The translations under genes were made by a program, and so were the position numbers. The notes beneath the pieces were generated by a model that made no database searches, was not told the origin of the DNA, and saw only the letters and a program-made list of their open reading frames with translations. Shown here piece after piece: positions 25,609-34,071 of a DNA stretch of 64,000 nucleotides. This DNA comes from Clostridia bacterium (lineage in GTDB: Bacteria > Bacillota > Clostridia > Christensenellales > DTU072). Every line of letters begins with the position of its first letter. Within the stretch, counting starts at the first letter, position 1. The stretch is from NCBI GenBank assembly GCA_016297005.1, contig JAEDHK010000001.1, forward strand, positions 1-64,000, in the 5' to 3' direction.

Positions 25609-26256
25609 TCAGAGACGGAAGCATTTATGGATGCTTTTCATATCTCCGAGTACGAGCATAGTGCTCGTATCATTCAGACGGGTATCGGACGAAACGTTCA
25701 TGTCCAGCTTGCCGCCTGTCTTTAATGCCATAATATTGATATTGTATTTCTTCCGGATATCGATCTGCCCGACAGTTTTGCCGATCCAGCTCTGAGGAAC
25801 GGAAATTTCAAAGATAGCGTGGTCATTATCCAATTCTATATAATCAAAGATGTGATCGGAGCTGTATCGGATGGCCGTCCAATCCGCCAACTGTTTTTCC
25901 GGATACACTATTTCGTCGGCGCCGTTCCTCAGCAGGAATTTCGCCTGTACCCCCCGCGCCGCTCTTGATACCACTTTTTTTGCGCCGAGCTCTTTTAAGA
26001 ACGAAGTTATTTCCAAAGAACTTTGGAAATCGTCTCCGATTGCCACAATGCAGACGTCAAAATCCCGGACGCCGAGAGAGCGTAGAAATTCTGCGTTTGT
26101 ACCGTCGGCTATCTGTCCGTTCGTCACGTATGGTAGCACTGCTTCGACGCGATCCTCCTGCTTATCCACTGCCATGACCTGATGATTTAATTCGTGCAGC
26201 TTAATGGCAATATGTCTGCCGAATCTGCCAAGTCCGATCAATAAAATAGATTTCAT
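25609..26256 (-). CDS. ktrA: K+ channel regulatory subunit KtrA (RCK protein)
   Basis: 215 aa: RCK_N (Rossmann) domain with the GLGRFGRHIA nucleotide loop (8-17), then an RCK_C domain from about residue 135. A single RCK unit marks KtrA rather than the double-length TrkA of Proteobacteria. The ring binds ATP/ADP and opens KtrB; the RCK_C of KtrA is a known c-di-AMP target. Encoded 13 bases after ktrB with a good AAAGGAGG site. Confidence 0.92.
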   Translation of the reverse strand: MKSILLIGLGRFGRHIAIKLHELNHQVMAVDKQEDRVEAVLPYVTNGQIADGTNAEFLRSLGVRDFDVCIVAIGDDFQSSLEITSFLKELGAKKVVSRAARGVQAKFLLRNGADEIVYPEKQLADWTAIRYSSDHIFDYIELDNDHAIFEISVPQSWIGKTVGQIDIRKKYNINIMALKTGGKLDMNVSSDTRLNDTSTMLVLGDMKSIHKCFRL

Positions 26257-26269
26257 TGTTTAACCTCCT

Positions 26270-27604
26270 TTAACCAACCGTAATTTTTTCCTGCGGAAAT
26301 CTGGAATATGCCGTTCTGAATTTTGAGAACGCCGCAAAGATCAGAGTCAGGCCGCCTACTCTGCCAAAGAACATCAGCAGAATCAGAATGATTTGCGAAA
26401 TCAGACTCAACCCCGGCGTAATACCGAGCGAGAGTCCGACGGTACCGATTGCCGAAGCGCATTCAAACAAGGCGGAAAGAACCGGCACGTTCTCTACCCT
26501 GCTGATGAAGAGTCCGCTCGTAAGAAACAAGACGATATACATCAGCGCAATGGTGGCGGCGCTGCGTATGGTTTGTGCGTCTATTCTTCTCCCGAAGAAT
26601 TGCGTATCTTCCTTTTTTCTGAAAACAGATACAGCGGAAGAAAGCAGGACGGCAATCGTTGTGGTTTTCATACCGCCCGCCGTAGAACTCGGCGAACCGC
26701 CGATCAGCATCAACACAATGATGCATACCTGTCCCGCCTCGCTGAACGAGGATAGATCCACCGTATTGAACCCTGCCGTTCTCGTTGTGACGGACTGAAA
26801 AAACGCCGCAAGAATTCGTTCCGGCAGCGGGTAGTCCGAAAGCTCGAAAAAGAAAAAGCAAACGGCAGGCAGAATAATCAGAATACCCGTCACGGTAATG
26901 ATCACTTTGCTCTGCATCCTGTAACGCCTGAAATGCCATTTATTATTTCTGACGTCATCCCACGTAAAAAAGCCAATGCCTCCGAATACAATCAGGAGCA
27001 TTATAACGACGTTTACGACCCATGCTCCCGAATATGAAGTAAGCGAAGAAAACGGAGCTTTGATACCCATCAGATCAAAGCCGGCATTACAGAAAGCCGA
27101 CACCGAATGAAACAACGCGTACCACGCGCCTTTCAGAGGCCCGTATTCCGGGCAGAATACCGTGGCAAGCAGGACCGCTCCGATCAGTTCCGTAAGGAAG
27201 GTAACTTTCAGTATGAAGCCGATCATCCGGACGATCCCTCCGACGTGCGGTGCGGAAATGGCTTCCTGCATCGTACTGCGTTGCATCAGACTGATTTTGC
27301 GCCCGGAAAAGATAGCGACTGCGGCTGCTGTCGTGACCACGCCCATACCGCCTATCTGAATCAGAAGCATGATCACAAATTGTCCGAAGAAGGACCAGTA
27401 GGTCGCCGTATCATGAAGAACCAGCCCCGTTACGCATACGGCGGAGGTAGAAGTAAACAAGGCGTCGATAAACGAAGCGTGCCCCTCCCCTCTGGTCGAG
27501 ATCGGCAACATCAAAAGAAGCGTCCCGAGCATGATGACGGAAAAGAAGCCTATAATGATGATCCTGAAAGACGAGATATGTTTAGGGCTATGTCCTATTT
27601 TCAT
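26270..27604 (-). CDS. ktrB: K+ transporter KtrB/TrkH family
   Basis: 444 aa from the ATG at 27604, chosen because GGAG lies eight bases upstream; the open frame begins at 27631 with no ribosome site. Eight membrane helices in four M1-P-M2 repeats, with the pore loops visible as TSTSAVCVTGL, HSVSAFCNAGFDL, TTRTAGFNTVDL and CASAIGTVGLSL, each with the Gly of the selectivity filter. KtrB length (about 450 aa) and the adjoining ktrA argue for a Ktr-type Na+- or ATP-dependent K+ uptake channel. First gene of ktrB-ktrA, behind an activator-type promoter. Confidence 0.93.
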   Translation of the reverse strand: MKIGHSPKHISSFRIIIIGFFSVIMLGTLLLMLPISTRGEGHASFIDALFTSTSAVCVTGLVLHDTATYWSFFGQFVIMLLIQIGGMGVVTTAAAVAIFSGRKISLMQRSTMQEAISAPHVGGIVRMIGFILKVTFLTELIGAVLLATVFCPEYGPLKGAWYALFHSVSAFCNAGFDLMGIKAPFSSLTSYSGAWVVNVVIMLLIVFGGIGFFTWDDVRNNKWHFRRYRMQSKVIITVTGILIILPAVCFFFFELSDYPLPERILAAFFQSVTTRTAGFNTVDLSSFSEAGQVCIIVLMLIGGSPSSTAGGMKTTTIAVLLSSAVSVFRKKEDTQFFGRRIDAQTIRSAATIALMYIVLFLTSGLFISRVENVPVLSALFECASAIGTVGLSLGITPGLSLISQIILILLMFFGRVGGLTLIFAAFSKFRTAYSRFPQEKITVG

Positions 27605-27622
27605 TTCATCACTCCTTAGAGC

Positions 27623-27641
27623 GTACAACATCCGATTGTAC
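27623..27641 (-). promoter_or_regulatory. Inverted repeat in the ktrB leader
   Basis: GTACAA and TTGTAC, a perfect 6-bp inverted repeat with a 7-base gap, between the predicted transcription start and the ribosome site of ktrB. It could be an RNA hairpin next to the ribosome site or a repressor site at +1. Confidence 0.4.
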
Positions 27642-27647
27642 TCTTTT

Positions 27648-27726
27648 ATTTTACATTAATTTCAGTTAGATACGTGTTAAATGCGTGTTAAGATCACACG
27701 CTGGATATTAAGATCGCATAAAGATG
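27648..27726 (-). promoter_or_regulatory. ktrB promoter with tandem KdpE-type direct repeats
   Basis: Minus-strand -10 box TAAAAT (27648-27653) has no -35 match 17 bp upstream. Instead, plus-strand units GTTAGATAC (27665), GTTAAATGC (27676), GTTAAGATC (27687), ATTAAGATC (27707) and ATAAAGATG (27718) recur with 11-bp steps (27665-27676-27687 and 27707-27718); the two groups are 31 bp apart, three helical turns. Tandem 10-11 bp direct repeats overlapping a poor -35 are what OmpR-family activators such as KdpE use. Assignment to KdpE is inference from the neighbouring kdpDE. Confidence 0.65.
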
Positions 27727-27848
27727 AGAAAAAACTCAACCGGAACGATAGGATTTGAAGACAAGCTATCGGGAACCGCCTGATAACGTATAAAAAATCA
27801 TATGGGCCGATTTGGGCGCAAAGACTTTTATTACATATGGATATATGC

Positions 27849-27854
27849 TATAAT
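27849..27854 (+). promoter_or_regulatory. Extended -10 promoter of nagA
   Basis: TGCTATAAT (27846-27854) is an extended -10; the -35 region is poor. The ATG follows six bases later, so the mRNA should be leaderless. Confidence 0.65.
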
Positions 27855-27860
27855 GTAAAT

Positions 27861-28982
27861 ATGAACAGTTGTATCAGTGGCAATATGTACGTATGGGGGC
27901 AAGGTATTATTAAGTGTACCGCTCGTATCGAAAACGGAAAGATCTCTTCGTTCGAGGGCTATACCGGCGAAAACGCGGTTCCGGAAGGGCTGACCATTCT
28001 GCCCGGGTTTATCGACAAGCACGTCCACGGCGCGGCCGGGGCCGATTGTATGCGGAACGATGACGCGCTGAGCGTCATGTCCGAAAACCTGATCAAAGAG
28101 GGCGTCACGCGCTTTTTGCCCACGACCATGACTGCGCCGGAACCAGCCATTTTGTCTGCGCTTTCACGTATGGGCAGGCAGATAGAAGAAGACGCTTTTG
28201 TCGGTGCAAAACCCATCGGTATTCATCTGGAAGGACCCTTTATTGCCGCCGAAAAAGCCGGCGCGCAACCCAAAGAAGATATTTTATCCTTTTCGGAAGA
28301 AAGATTCGACCGTATGAACTTTGCCGCTCGCGGAAAGATCATGCAAGTTACTTACGCGCCGGAAAAAAATCCCGGCATGACCGCCGCTCTCGTTCGGCGC
28401 GGGATCGTGGCGAGCGTGGGACATACCTTGGCCTTGGCAAAACAAGTTTTGCAGGCGGAGAAAGAGGGCGCGACTTCGGCGACGCACGTATATAACGCCA
28501 TGAGCGGTCTCAGCCATCGTGATTGCGGCACGGTCGGCGGCGCGATGCTGGCAAAAAAAATGGTCTGCGAACTCATCTGCGACGGCAAGCACGTGGAAAA
28601 AGAGGCCGTTCGTCTTCTTTATAAAGCGGTAAGAAAACGCGTTTGTCTTGTTACCGACGCCACCGAAGCAAAGTACCTGCCTGATGGAGAATATCATTTA
28701 GGTAAGAATGAAATTATTGTAAAAGACGGCCTCGCACGGCTTGCCGACGGTACTATTGCCGGTTCGGTGTTAAAAATGAACGAAGCTGTCAAAAACTTCC
28801 GTGACTTTTGCGGCATCACACTGGAAAAAGCCGTCGACGCGGCGACCATCGTTCCCGCTCGCTGTCTCGGAATAGACAAAGAATGCGGCAGTATCGAGGT
28901 AGGGAAGTATGCCGATCTTATCGTCTGCGACGAGGATATGAACGTTTATAACACCGTAATTAAAGGTAAAATGATTTTTTAG
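27861..28982 (+). CDS. nagA: N-acetylglucosamine-6-phosphate deacetylase
   Basis: 373 aa from the ATG at 27861. Removes acetate from GlcNAc-6-phosphate, feeding amino sugars to glycolysis or wall synthesis. Amidohydrolase fold; metal and active-site motifs seen in order: DKHVHGA, HLEGPF (Glu ligand), VGHTLA and THVYNAM (His ligands), LVTDATEA (catalytic Asp). No nagB or PTS gene is adjacent. The gene has its own extended -10 promoter six bases from the start codon and no ribosome site. It converges with the AT-rich protease gene two bases away. Confidence 0.93.
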   Translation: MNSCISGNMYVWGQGIIKCTARIENGKISSFEGYTGENAVPEGLTILPGFIDKHVHGAAGADCMRNDDALSVMSENLIKEGVTRFLPTTMTAPEPAILSALSRMGRQIEEDAFVGAKPIGIHLEGPFIAAEKAGAQPKEDILSFSEERFDRMNFAARGKIMQVTYAPEKNPGMTAALVRRGIVASVGHTLALAKQVLQAEKEGATSATHVYNAMSGLSHRDCGTVGGAMLAKKMVCELICDGKHVEKEAVRLLYKAVRKRVCLVTDATEAKYLPDGEYHLGKNEIIVKDGLARLADGTIAGSVLKMNEAVKNFRDFCGITLEKAVDAATIVPARCLGIDKECGSIEVGKYADLIVCDEDMNVYNTVIKGKMIF

Positions 28983-28984
28983 AT

Positions 28985-30100
28985 TTATTTACAGAAGTAT
29001 ATGTCGTATGACGCACTTAGTGTTTTATACTCGTAAGATGAATCGAAAAACATACCATAATAAACAGTTAGTGCTATCCCAGTTTTGTTTTCATAAGTGA
29101 GTGCATTTGTTTGAGTATTTCCTAATGGGGCTACGGAACCAGCGGCTAAAATATTTTCTTCAATGTCAAACAAACCGCAAAGAATACCTTTAGCATCAAG
29201 AACATATTCCGGTATCATGATTACCGATAGGATTTCACCCGGTTGTATAGTTATTCTATAATAATCGATATCATATTGATTTTTTATGCTTCCGGATACA
29301 GTTGTTCCATTTACAAAAATATTTTGAGCTGAAATAAAAGTATTGTTGTTCTCTTTTTCATAAATTAAATAATCATATATTTCAGTTTCAAAATATGGAC
29401 CTTCTTTATCATAGAATTCATCTATTGTTATACTTTCCTCGATAAGATTATCCAACTCAGAAATTGCAATGGCAAAATTTAGATTTTGCCCTTCTGGGTC
29501 TGTTGAAGTATTTACGCCAATAACTTCCCCATATTCATTAAATAAAGGTCCACCAGAGTTTCCAGAGGAAATTGCGGCATTGTGTTGTATGTATTTTACA
29601 TGATCAAAAACCCTAGAGGGAGAGGCAATTGTACCTGATGAAAAGGAAAGGGTATATCCTTCTGAACTACCTAATGCATATACAGTTGCACCACCTTTTG
29701 GAACAGTTTTATTCAATTTTAAAGCAGGTATGGACTTATTTGTTTCGATTTGCAGTATGGCAAGATCAATATCTTTGTCATAAGCCAAGATATTGGACAC
29801 TTTATAAGTTTCTTTATTTATTTTTACACTTATGCTTTTCGCATCGTCAATAACATGGAAATTAGTTAATATTTTTCCTTTTCTATCAATGACAAAGCCA
29901 GAGCCAAGAGAAATCTCTTCTCCGCTCCTATTGTATGCAATTATTTCTGCGACACTTTTTTCGCCTAATGAATAGATACCTTCGGAGGTTTTTTTAGAAG
30001 ATTGAGAGGAATTGTTATTATAAAGAGAACAGCTAGAAGTAATCATCAATAATAAAGTAAGAAATGCGCATATTATAGTATATTTCCAATATTTTCCCAT
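28985..30100 (-). CDS. Trypsin-like serine protease lipoprotein with C-terminal PPC-like domain
   Basis: 371 aa from the ATG at 30100 (GGAGG ten bases upstream; the frame continues to 30157 without one). Signal peptide ends in TSSC, a probable lipobox (Cys24). The HtrA-like protease domain has His82 (NFHVID), Asp112 (DIDLAIL) and Ser182 (SGNSGGPL), so it should be active. In place of a PDZ domain, residues about 255-371 look like a bacterial pre-peptidase C-terminal beta-sandwich (NNTFISAQNI, then DIDYYRITIQPGE). The gene is much richer in A+T than its neighbours, with many ATA/AAT/TTT codons, which suggests horizontal gain. Probably degrades or trims proteins outside the cell. Confidence 0.85.
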   Translation of the reverse strand: MGKYWKYTIICAFLTLLLMITSSCSLYNNNSSQSSKKTSEGIYSLGEKSVAEIIAYNRSGEEISLGSGFVIDRKGKILTNFHVIDDAKSISVKINKETYKVSNILAYDKDIDLAILQIETNKSIPALKLNKTVPKGGATVYALGSSEGYTLSFSSGTIASPSRVFDHVKYIQHNAAISSGNSGGPLFNEYGEVIGVNTSTDPEGQNLNFAIAISELDNLIEESITIDEFYDKEGPYFETEIYDYLIYEKENNNTFISAQNIFVNGTTVSGSIKNQYDIDYYRITIQPGEILSVIMIPEYVLDAKGILCGLFDIEENILAAGSVAPLGNTQTNALTYENKTGIALTVYYGMFFDSSYEYKTLSASYDIYFCK

Positions 30101-30134
30101 GCTTTTCAGCCCTCCATCCAATGGTATCCCTTTA

Positions 30135-30164
30135 ATTATAATTACATATCCAAACATATGTCAA
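30135..30164 (-). promoter_or_regulatory. Promoter of the protease lipoprotein gene
   Basis: Minus strand TTGACA (30159-30164), 18 bp, TATAAT (30135-30140). Exact consensus boxes, 35 bases from the start codon. Confidence 0.8.
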
Positions 30165-30230
30165 GTGGAAATATCTTTTTGATAATGAAAAATCAAATTG
30201 ATGTTAATAAAATAATAATGAGGTTTTACA

Positions 30231-30512
30231 ATGATTGCTGATAAAATAAAATTGTTGCGAGAACAAAAAGGTATGACACAAGCAGCGCTTGCACGGGAAT
30301 TGGGTGTAACCCGTTCCGGTGTTAATGCGTGGGAAATGGGTATTACAGTTCCATCAACACAGTATATAGTAGAGTTATCAAATTTATTTAACGTATCAGC
30401 TGATTATTTACTTGATATTAAATGTAGCAAAACAGTGTCGGTTGAAGGATTGAGTGATAGAGAAGTGTCTGCTGTTATGTCACTAATAGAATGTTTTAGA
30501 AATCGTACGTAA
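30231..30512 (+). CDS. Xre-family helix-turn-helix regulator
   Basis: 93 aa. Residues 1-62 are a Cro/C1-type helix-turn-helix (LLREQKGMTQAALARELGVT, then NAWEMG, PSTQYIVELSNLFNVSADYLLD, quoted in parts); the remaining 30 residues may mediate dimerisation. GAGG lies eight bases before the ATG. It is divergent from the protease lipoprotein and shares its AT-rich composition, so the two were probably acquired together and it may regulate that gene. Confidence 0.88.
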   Translation: MIADKIKLLREQKGMTQAALARELGVTRSGVNAWEMGITVPSTQYIVELSNLFNVSADYLLDIKCSKTVSVEGLSDREVSAVMSLIECFRNRT

Positions 30513-30591
30513 AATTTTTTTAAAAAGGAAACATAAAGGAAAGTCCTTTTTAATGTATTGCGATTAAAAAGATATCATTGATAGAAAGCGC

Positions 30592-30620
30592 TTGTATTTT
30601 GCTTTTTCTTGTGATAAAAT
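30592..30620 (+). promoter_or_regulatory. Promoter of tRNA-Arg
   Basis: TTGTAT (30592-30597), 17 bp, TAAAAT (30615-30620), 18 bases before the tRNA. Confidence 0.7.
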
Positions 30621-30638
30621 ACAATTCGTACTCAATAT

Positions 30639-30715
30639 GCACTCGTAGCCCAGCTGGATAGAGCACTGGCCTCCGACGCCAGGTGTCGTTGGTTCGAATC
30701 CAATCGGGTGCGCCA
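30639..30715 (+). tRNA. tRNA-Arg (anticodon CCG)
   Basis: Complete cloverleaf: acceptor GCACUCG / CGGGUGC, anticodon stem CUGGC/GCCAG with loop CUCCGAC, T arm GUUGG-UUCGAAU-CCAAU, discriminator G and encoded CCA. CCG at 34-36 reads the CGG arginine codon. Confidence 0.95.
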
Positions 30716-30723
30716 GAAGAAAA

Positions 30724-30748
30724 GACCGAATTTTTTTCGGTCCTTTTT
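30724..30748 (+). terminator. Terminator after tRNA-Arg
   Basis: Stem GACCGAA / TTCGGTC with a five-T loop, followed by CCTTTTT, starting nine bases after the tRNA CCA. Confidence 0.85.
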
Positions 30749-30903
30749 CTTTATTTACGTAAACCAAGCGAATAAAAGACAGGTTATGCACGCTTATTGG
30801 GCTTACGTTATTACCGTTGTTCTGCATTGGCTTTGTAGATAAGGATATGTTTGACTATAAGTAATGTCGATGAAAAATTGTCGTATGCGAGCAACAAGCC
30901 TCG

Positions 30904-30932
30904 TTGATTTTTGCTTTTGACTATGTTATAAT
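30904..30932 (+). promoter_or_regulatory. Promoter of the rhodanese-TtcA operon
   Basis: TTGATT (30904-30909), 17 bp, extended -10 TGTTATAAT (box 30927-30932). The ATG is at 30939, six bases after the box: predicted leaderless. Confidence 0.8.
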
Positions 30933-30938
30933 GGCCGC

Positions 30939-32084
30939 ATGAAAGAAATAACGCTGAAAGAACTGCGCGCCATGTCCGAAGACGAGTACAAACTGATCGA
31001 TATACGAGAAGAAGACCAGACGATGTTCGGGATGATCCCCGGCGCCGTCCGTATCGGCGCGGACGAACTTATTGCAGGCTCGGAAGCGATAACGGCAATC
31101 CCGAAAAGAAAGAAACTGGTATTTTATTGCCAGATTGGCCGGAGAACGCAAGATCTGGACGACGTGCCGCGTCTGTCGGAGAGAGACTGTTACAGCCTTG
31201 CGGGCGGGTATATGGGGTATATCCGCTCGGAACTATCGAACGAAGACAACAAAGAGGAAAGAAAAAACAGAGCGGAAGAGAGCATTCGAAAAAAGTTTCA
31301 TAAGCAACTTTTTTCGCCCTTTGCCAAGGCTTGTAAGACGTATCGGCTGATAAACGAAGGCGATCGTATCGCGGTGTGCATATCGGGAGGCAAGGACTCA
31401 ATGTTGATGGCCAAGCTGTTTCAGGAGATCAAGCGGCATCGACAGATGGATTTTGATCTGACTTTTTTGGTCATGGATCCGGGATACAATAAGGAAAACA
31501 GGGCGTTAATCGAAAAAAATGCCGACGTGCTCGGCATCCCGATTACCGTTTTTGAAAGCAGTATTTTCGACGCGGTGGATACGATCGAAAAAAGCCCCTG
31601 TTACCTTTGCGCCCGCATGAGACGGGGATATTTATATAGCAAAGCGAAAGAACTCGGTTGCAATAAGATCGCGCTCGGGCACCACTATGACGACGTGATC
31701 GAGACCATTCTCATGGGGATGCTTCACGGCGGGCAGATCCAGACCATGATGCCGAAATTGCACAGTTCCAATTTCGAGGGAATGGAATTGATCCGTCCGT
31801 TGTACCTTGTCCGCGAAAAGGATATCTGCGCGTGGAGAGACTATAACGAGCTGCACTTTTTGCAATGCGCATGTCATTTTACCGATACCTGTTCTTCCTG
31901 TCGCGAAGACGGTACGTCGGCGTCCAAACGTCTGGAAACGAAAAAACTGATTGCGGAATTGAAAAAAAGCAATCCTTTTGTCGAAGCCAACATTTTCAAG
32001 AGCGTAGAAAACGTCAATCTGGATACGCTTATCGCCTATAAACAAGGCGGCGTAAAACACTACTTTCTGGACGATTATCAATAA
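30939..32084 (+). CDS. Rhodanese-TtcA fusion, tRNA sulfurtransferase-like
   Basis: 381 aa. Residues 1-95 form a rhodanese domain with the persulfide Cys in FYCQIGRRT; residues about 115-381 are a TtcA/PP-loop ATP pyrophosphatase with SGGKDS near residue 149, the CYLC pair, GHHYDDVIET, and late Cys residues (CACHFTDTCSSC) that may complete an iron-sulfur site. TtcA proteins thiolate cytidine 32 in tRNA. Fusing the sulfur carrier to the thiolase would let persulfide sulfur pass inside one chain. Exact tRNA target not shown. Followed after 29 bases by an ABC exporter with a separate ribosome site. Confidence 0.83.
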   Translation: MKEITLKELRAMSEDEYKLIDIREEDQTMFGMIPGAVRIGADELIAGSEAITAIPKRKKLVFYCQIGRRTQDLDDVPRLSERDCYSLAGGYMGYIRSELSNEDNKEERKNRAEESIRKKFHKQLFSPFAKACKTYRLINEGDRIAVCISGGKDSMLMAKLFQEIKRHRQMDFDLTFLVMDPGYNKENRALIEKNADVLGIPITVFESSIFDAVDTIEKSPCYLCARMRRGYLYSKAKELGCNKIALGHHYDDVIETILMGMLHGGQIQTMMPKLHSSNFEGMELIRPLYLVREKDICAWRDYNELHFLQCACHFTDTCSSCREDGTSASKRLETKKLIAELKKSNPFVEANIFKSVENVNLDTLIAYKQGGVKHYFLDDYQ

Positions 32085-32113
32085 ACGATACGGATTGGAA
32101 AAGGGAGAACATT

Positions 32114-33022
32114 GTGAATATTATCGAGATCAAACGATTAAGCAAATCGTACGGCACGGTAAAGGCTGTACAAGACCTTTCTTTTGTGGTTAAAAAAGGC
32201 GAGCTGTTCGCATTTTTGGGCGTCAACGGCGCGGGAAAGTCAACGACTATTTCCATGATATGCGGGCAACTGAAAAAGGACTCCGGCACAATAACCGTTT
32301 GCGGAAAAGACGTCGAAAAGAATTTTGACGAAATCAGTCGTAAGATAGGCGTCGTGTTTCAGAATTCGGTATTGGACGCCAAATTATCCGTTAAAGACAA
32401 TTTGCGTAGCCGCGCTGCGCTATACGGCATTTATGGAAAAGACTTTGACGTAAGGCTGAAAGAACTTGCGCAACTTTTAGACTTTTCCGATATTCTTAAC
32501 AGACCGCTCAACAAGTTGTCCGGCGGACAAAAAAGACGTATCGACATCGCGCGCGCTCTCGTGCACAATCCCGAAATTCTGATTTTGGACGAACCGACCA
32601 CCGGGCTCGATCCTCAGACGAGGCGACTTTTGTGGAGCGTTGTGGATGGGCTCCGGAAAGAAAAAGGACTGACCGTCTTTTTGACGACGCACTACATGGA
32701 AGAAGCCGCCGACTCCGATTATATCATCATTCTGGACAAGGGAAAGATCGTCGCCGAGGGTACGCCTCTTGAACTAAAAAATCAATATGCGGGCGATTAC
32801 GTTACGATTTACGGCCGCACGGAAGAAGAGATCAAGGCGTTCGAATTGCCCTATCAAACTATAAGAGACGCCATTCGCGTGAAGGTGGATAATACGTCGC
32901 AGGTGACGGGTCTTATTACGGCCCATCCCGAATTATTTACTGACTATGAAGTAACGAAAGGAAAGATCGACGACGTTTTTCTTGAAGTAACGGGTAAAAA
33001 ACCCGGGGAGGGAGCCGAATGA
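32114..33022 (+). CDS. ABC-2 exporter, ATP-binding protein
   Basis: 302 aa with a GTG start preceded by AGGGAG. Walker A GVNGAGKSTT (about 36-45), signature LSGGQKRRIDIARAL, Walker B ILILDEPT, and H-loop TTHYMEEA. The C-terminal 75 residues are the extra domain found in drug and polysaccharide exporters of the DrrA/NatA type. Its permease overlaps by four bases (ATGA). Substrate unknown. Confidence 0.93.
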   Translation: MNIIEIKRLSKSYGTVKAVQDLSFVVKKGELFAFLGVNGAGKSTTISMICGQLKKDSGTITVCGKDVEKNFDEISRKIGVVFQNSVLDAKLSVKDNLRSRAALYGIYGKDFDVRLKELAQLLDFSDILNRPLNKLSGGQKRRIDIARALVHNPEILILDEPTTGLDPQTRRLLWSVVDGLRKEKGLTVFLTTHYMEEAADSDYIIILDKGKIVAEGTPLELKNQYAGDYVTIYGRTEEEIKAFELPYQTIRDAIRVKVDNTSQVTGLITAHPELFTDYEVTKGKIDDVFLEVTGKKPGEGAE

Positions 33023-33924
33023 GATTGCTTTTTAACCTGGTACGCAGAAATCTGAAAATGTATTTCAAAGATAAAGGATTATTCTTTTCTTCTTTGCTTA
33101 CGCCCATGCTGTTGCTCGTTTTGTACGCGACTTTTCTCGCAAAGATCTACCGCGACAGCTTTTCTTCCGCTATGCCGGAGGGTATGACGATCCCGGAAGC
33201 CTTAATCAGCGGCACCGTAGTGAGTCAGCTGGTCGCGTCGCTTTTGGCGGTGTCCTGCGTGACCGTTTCGTTCTGTGCGAACCTACTTATGATCCAGGAT
33301 AAAGCGCTCGGTTCGATACGGGACTTTACCGTTTCTCCCGTGCGACGTTCGACCTTGGCGGCGGGCTACTATATCGCGTCCGCTTGCAGTACCCTGATCG
33401 TGACTTTCAGCGCGTTGGCCGTTTGTTTCGTTTACCTTGCGACGCAAGGTTGGTACTTATCGGTTACGGACGTTTTGCTCGTTATTCTGGACGTGTTTAT
33501 GTTGACTCTTTTCGGAACGGCGCTTTCGTCCTGCGTAAACTTCTTTTTAAGCACGAACGGACAAGCGTCGGCGGTGGGTACAATCGTAAGCGCGGGTTAC
33601 GGCTTTATATCCGGAGCTTATATGCCCATAGCTTCTTTCGGAGATGGTTTGCAAAAAACGCTTATGTTCCTGCCGGGGACGTACGGAACCAATCTTTTAA
33701 AGAATCATCTTATGCGCGGCGCCTTTGCGGAGATGAAGTCGATCGGATTTCCGCCCGAAGTAATAGAAGGAATACGCGATTCGGTCGACTGCAATCTGTA
33801 CTTTTTCGATAAGTCCGTTCCCACCTGGGTGATGGCCGTCGTCCTTGCGGGCTCCGTCTTGTTCTTTACCGGTCTTTTTATTCTGTTCCACGTTTTGACA
33901 AGGAAAAAACAAGCGAGGGGATAA
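33019..33924 (+). CDS. ABC-2 exporter permease
   Basis: 301 aa with six predicted membrane helices and the ABC-2 pattern: N-terminal amphipathic stretch (RRNLKMYFKDKGLFFSSLL, quoted whole), first helix near 25, and the late SAGYGFISGAYMPIASFGDG block before the final helices, as in DrrB/YadH-type permeases. Overlaps the ATPase gene and should form a two-plus-two exporter with it. The 147 bases between this stop and the converging gene at 34072 contain no clear terminator and no gene. Confidence 0.9.
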   Translation: MRLLFNLVRRNLKMYFKDKGLFFSSLLTPMLLLVLYATFLAKIYRDSFSSAMPEGMTIPEALISGTVVSQLVASLLAVSCVTVSFCANLLMIQDKALGSIRDFTVSPVRRSTLAAGYYIASACSTLIVTFSALAVCFVYLATQGWYLSVTDVLLVILDVFMLTLFGTALSSCVNFFLSTNGQASAVGTIVSAGYGFISGAYMPIASFGDGLQKTLMFLPGTYGTNLLKNHLMRGAFAEMKSIGFPPEVIEGIRDSVDCNLYFFDKSVPTWVMAVVLAGSVLFFTGLFILFHVLTRKKQARG

Positions 33925-34071
33925 GCGTCTCTGATAGAAGGAAAGAAGAATGCAACGTATCGACTAAAAAGGCATGACCGCGTTGTCTTTCTTCTGTGAG
34001 TAAAGTACATTGATCCGAATCCGGATTCAGAGCGGAATAATCGATTAATAAAAGTATTGTTTTCGGAAAAA

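Noticed and set aside
30560..30720. tRNA-Arg as attachment site of an integrated element
   Set aside because: No integrase, no second copy of the tRNA 3' end and no flanking direct repeat could be seen in the window, so only composition supports transfer nearby.
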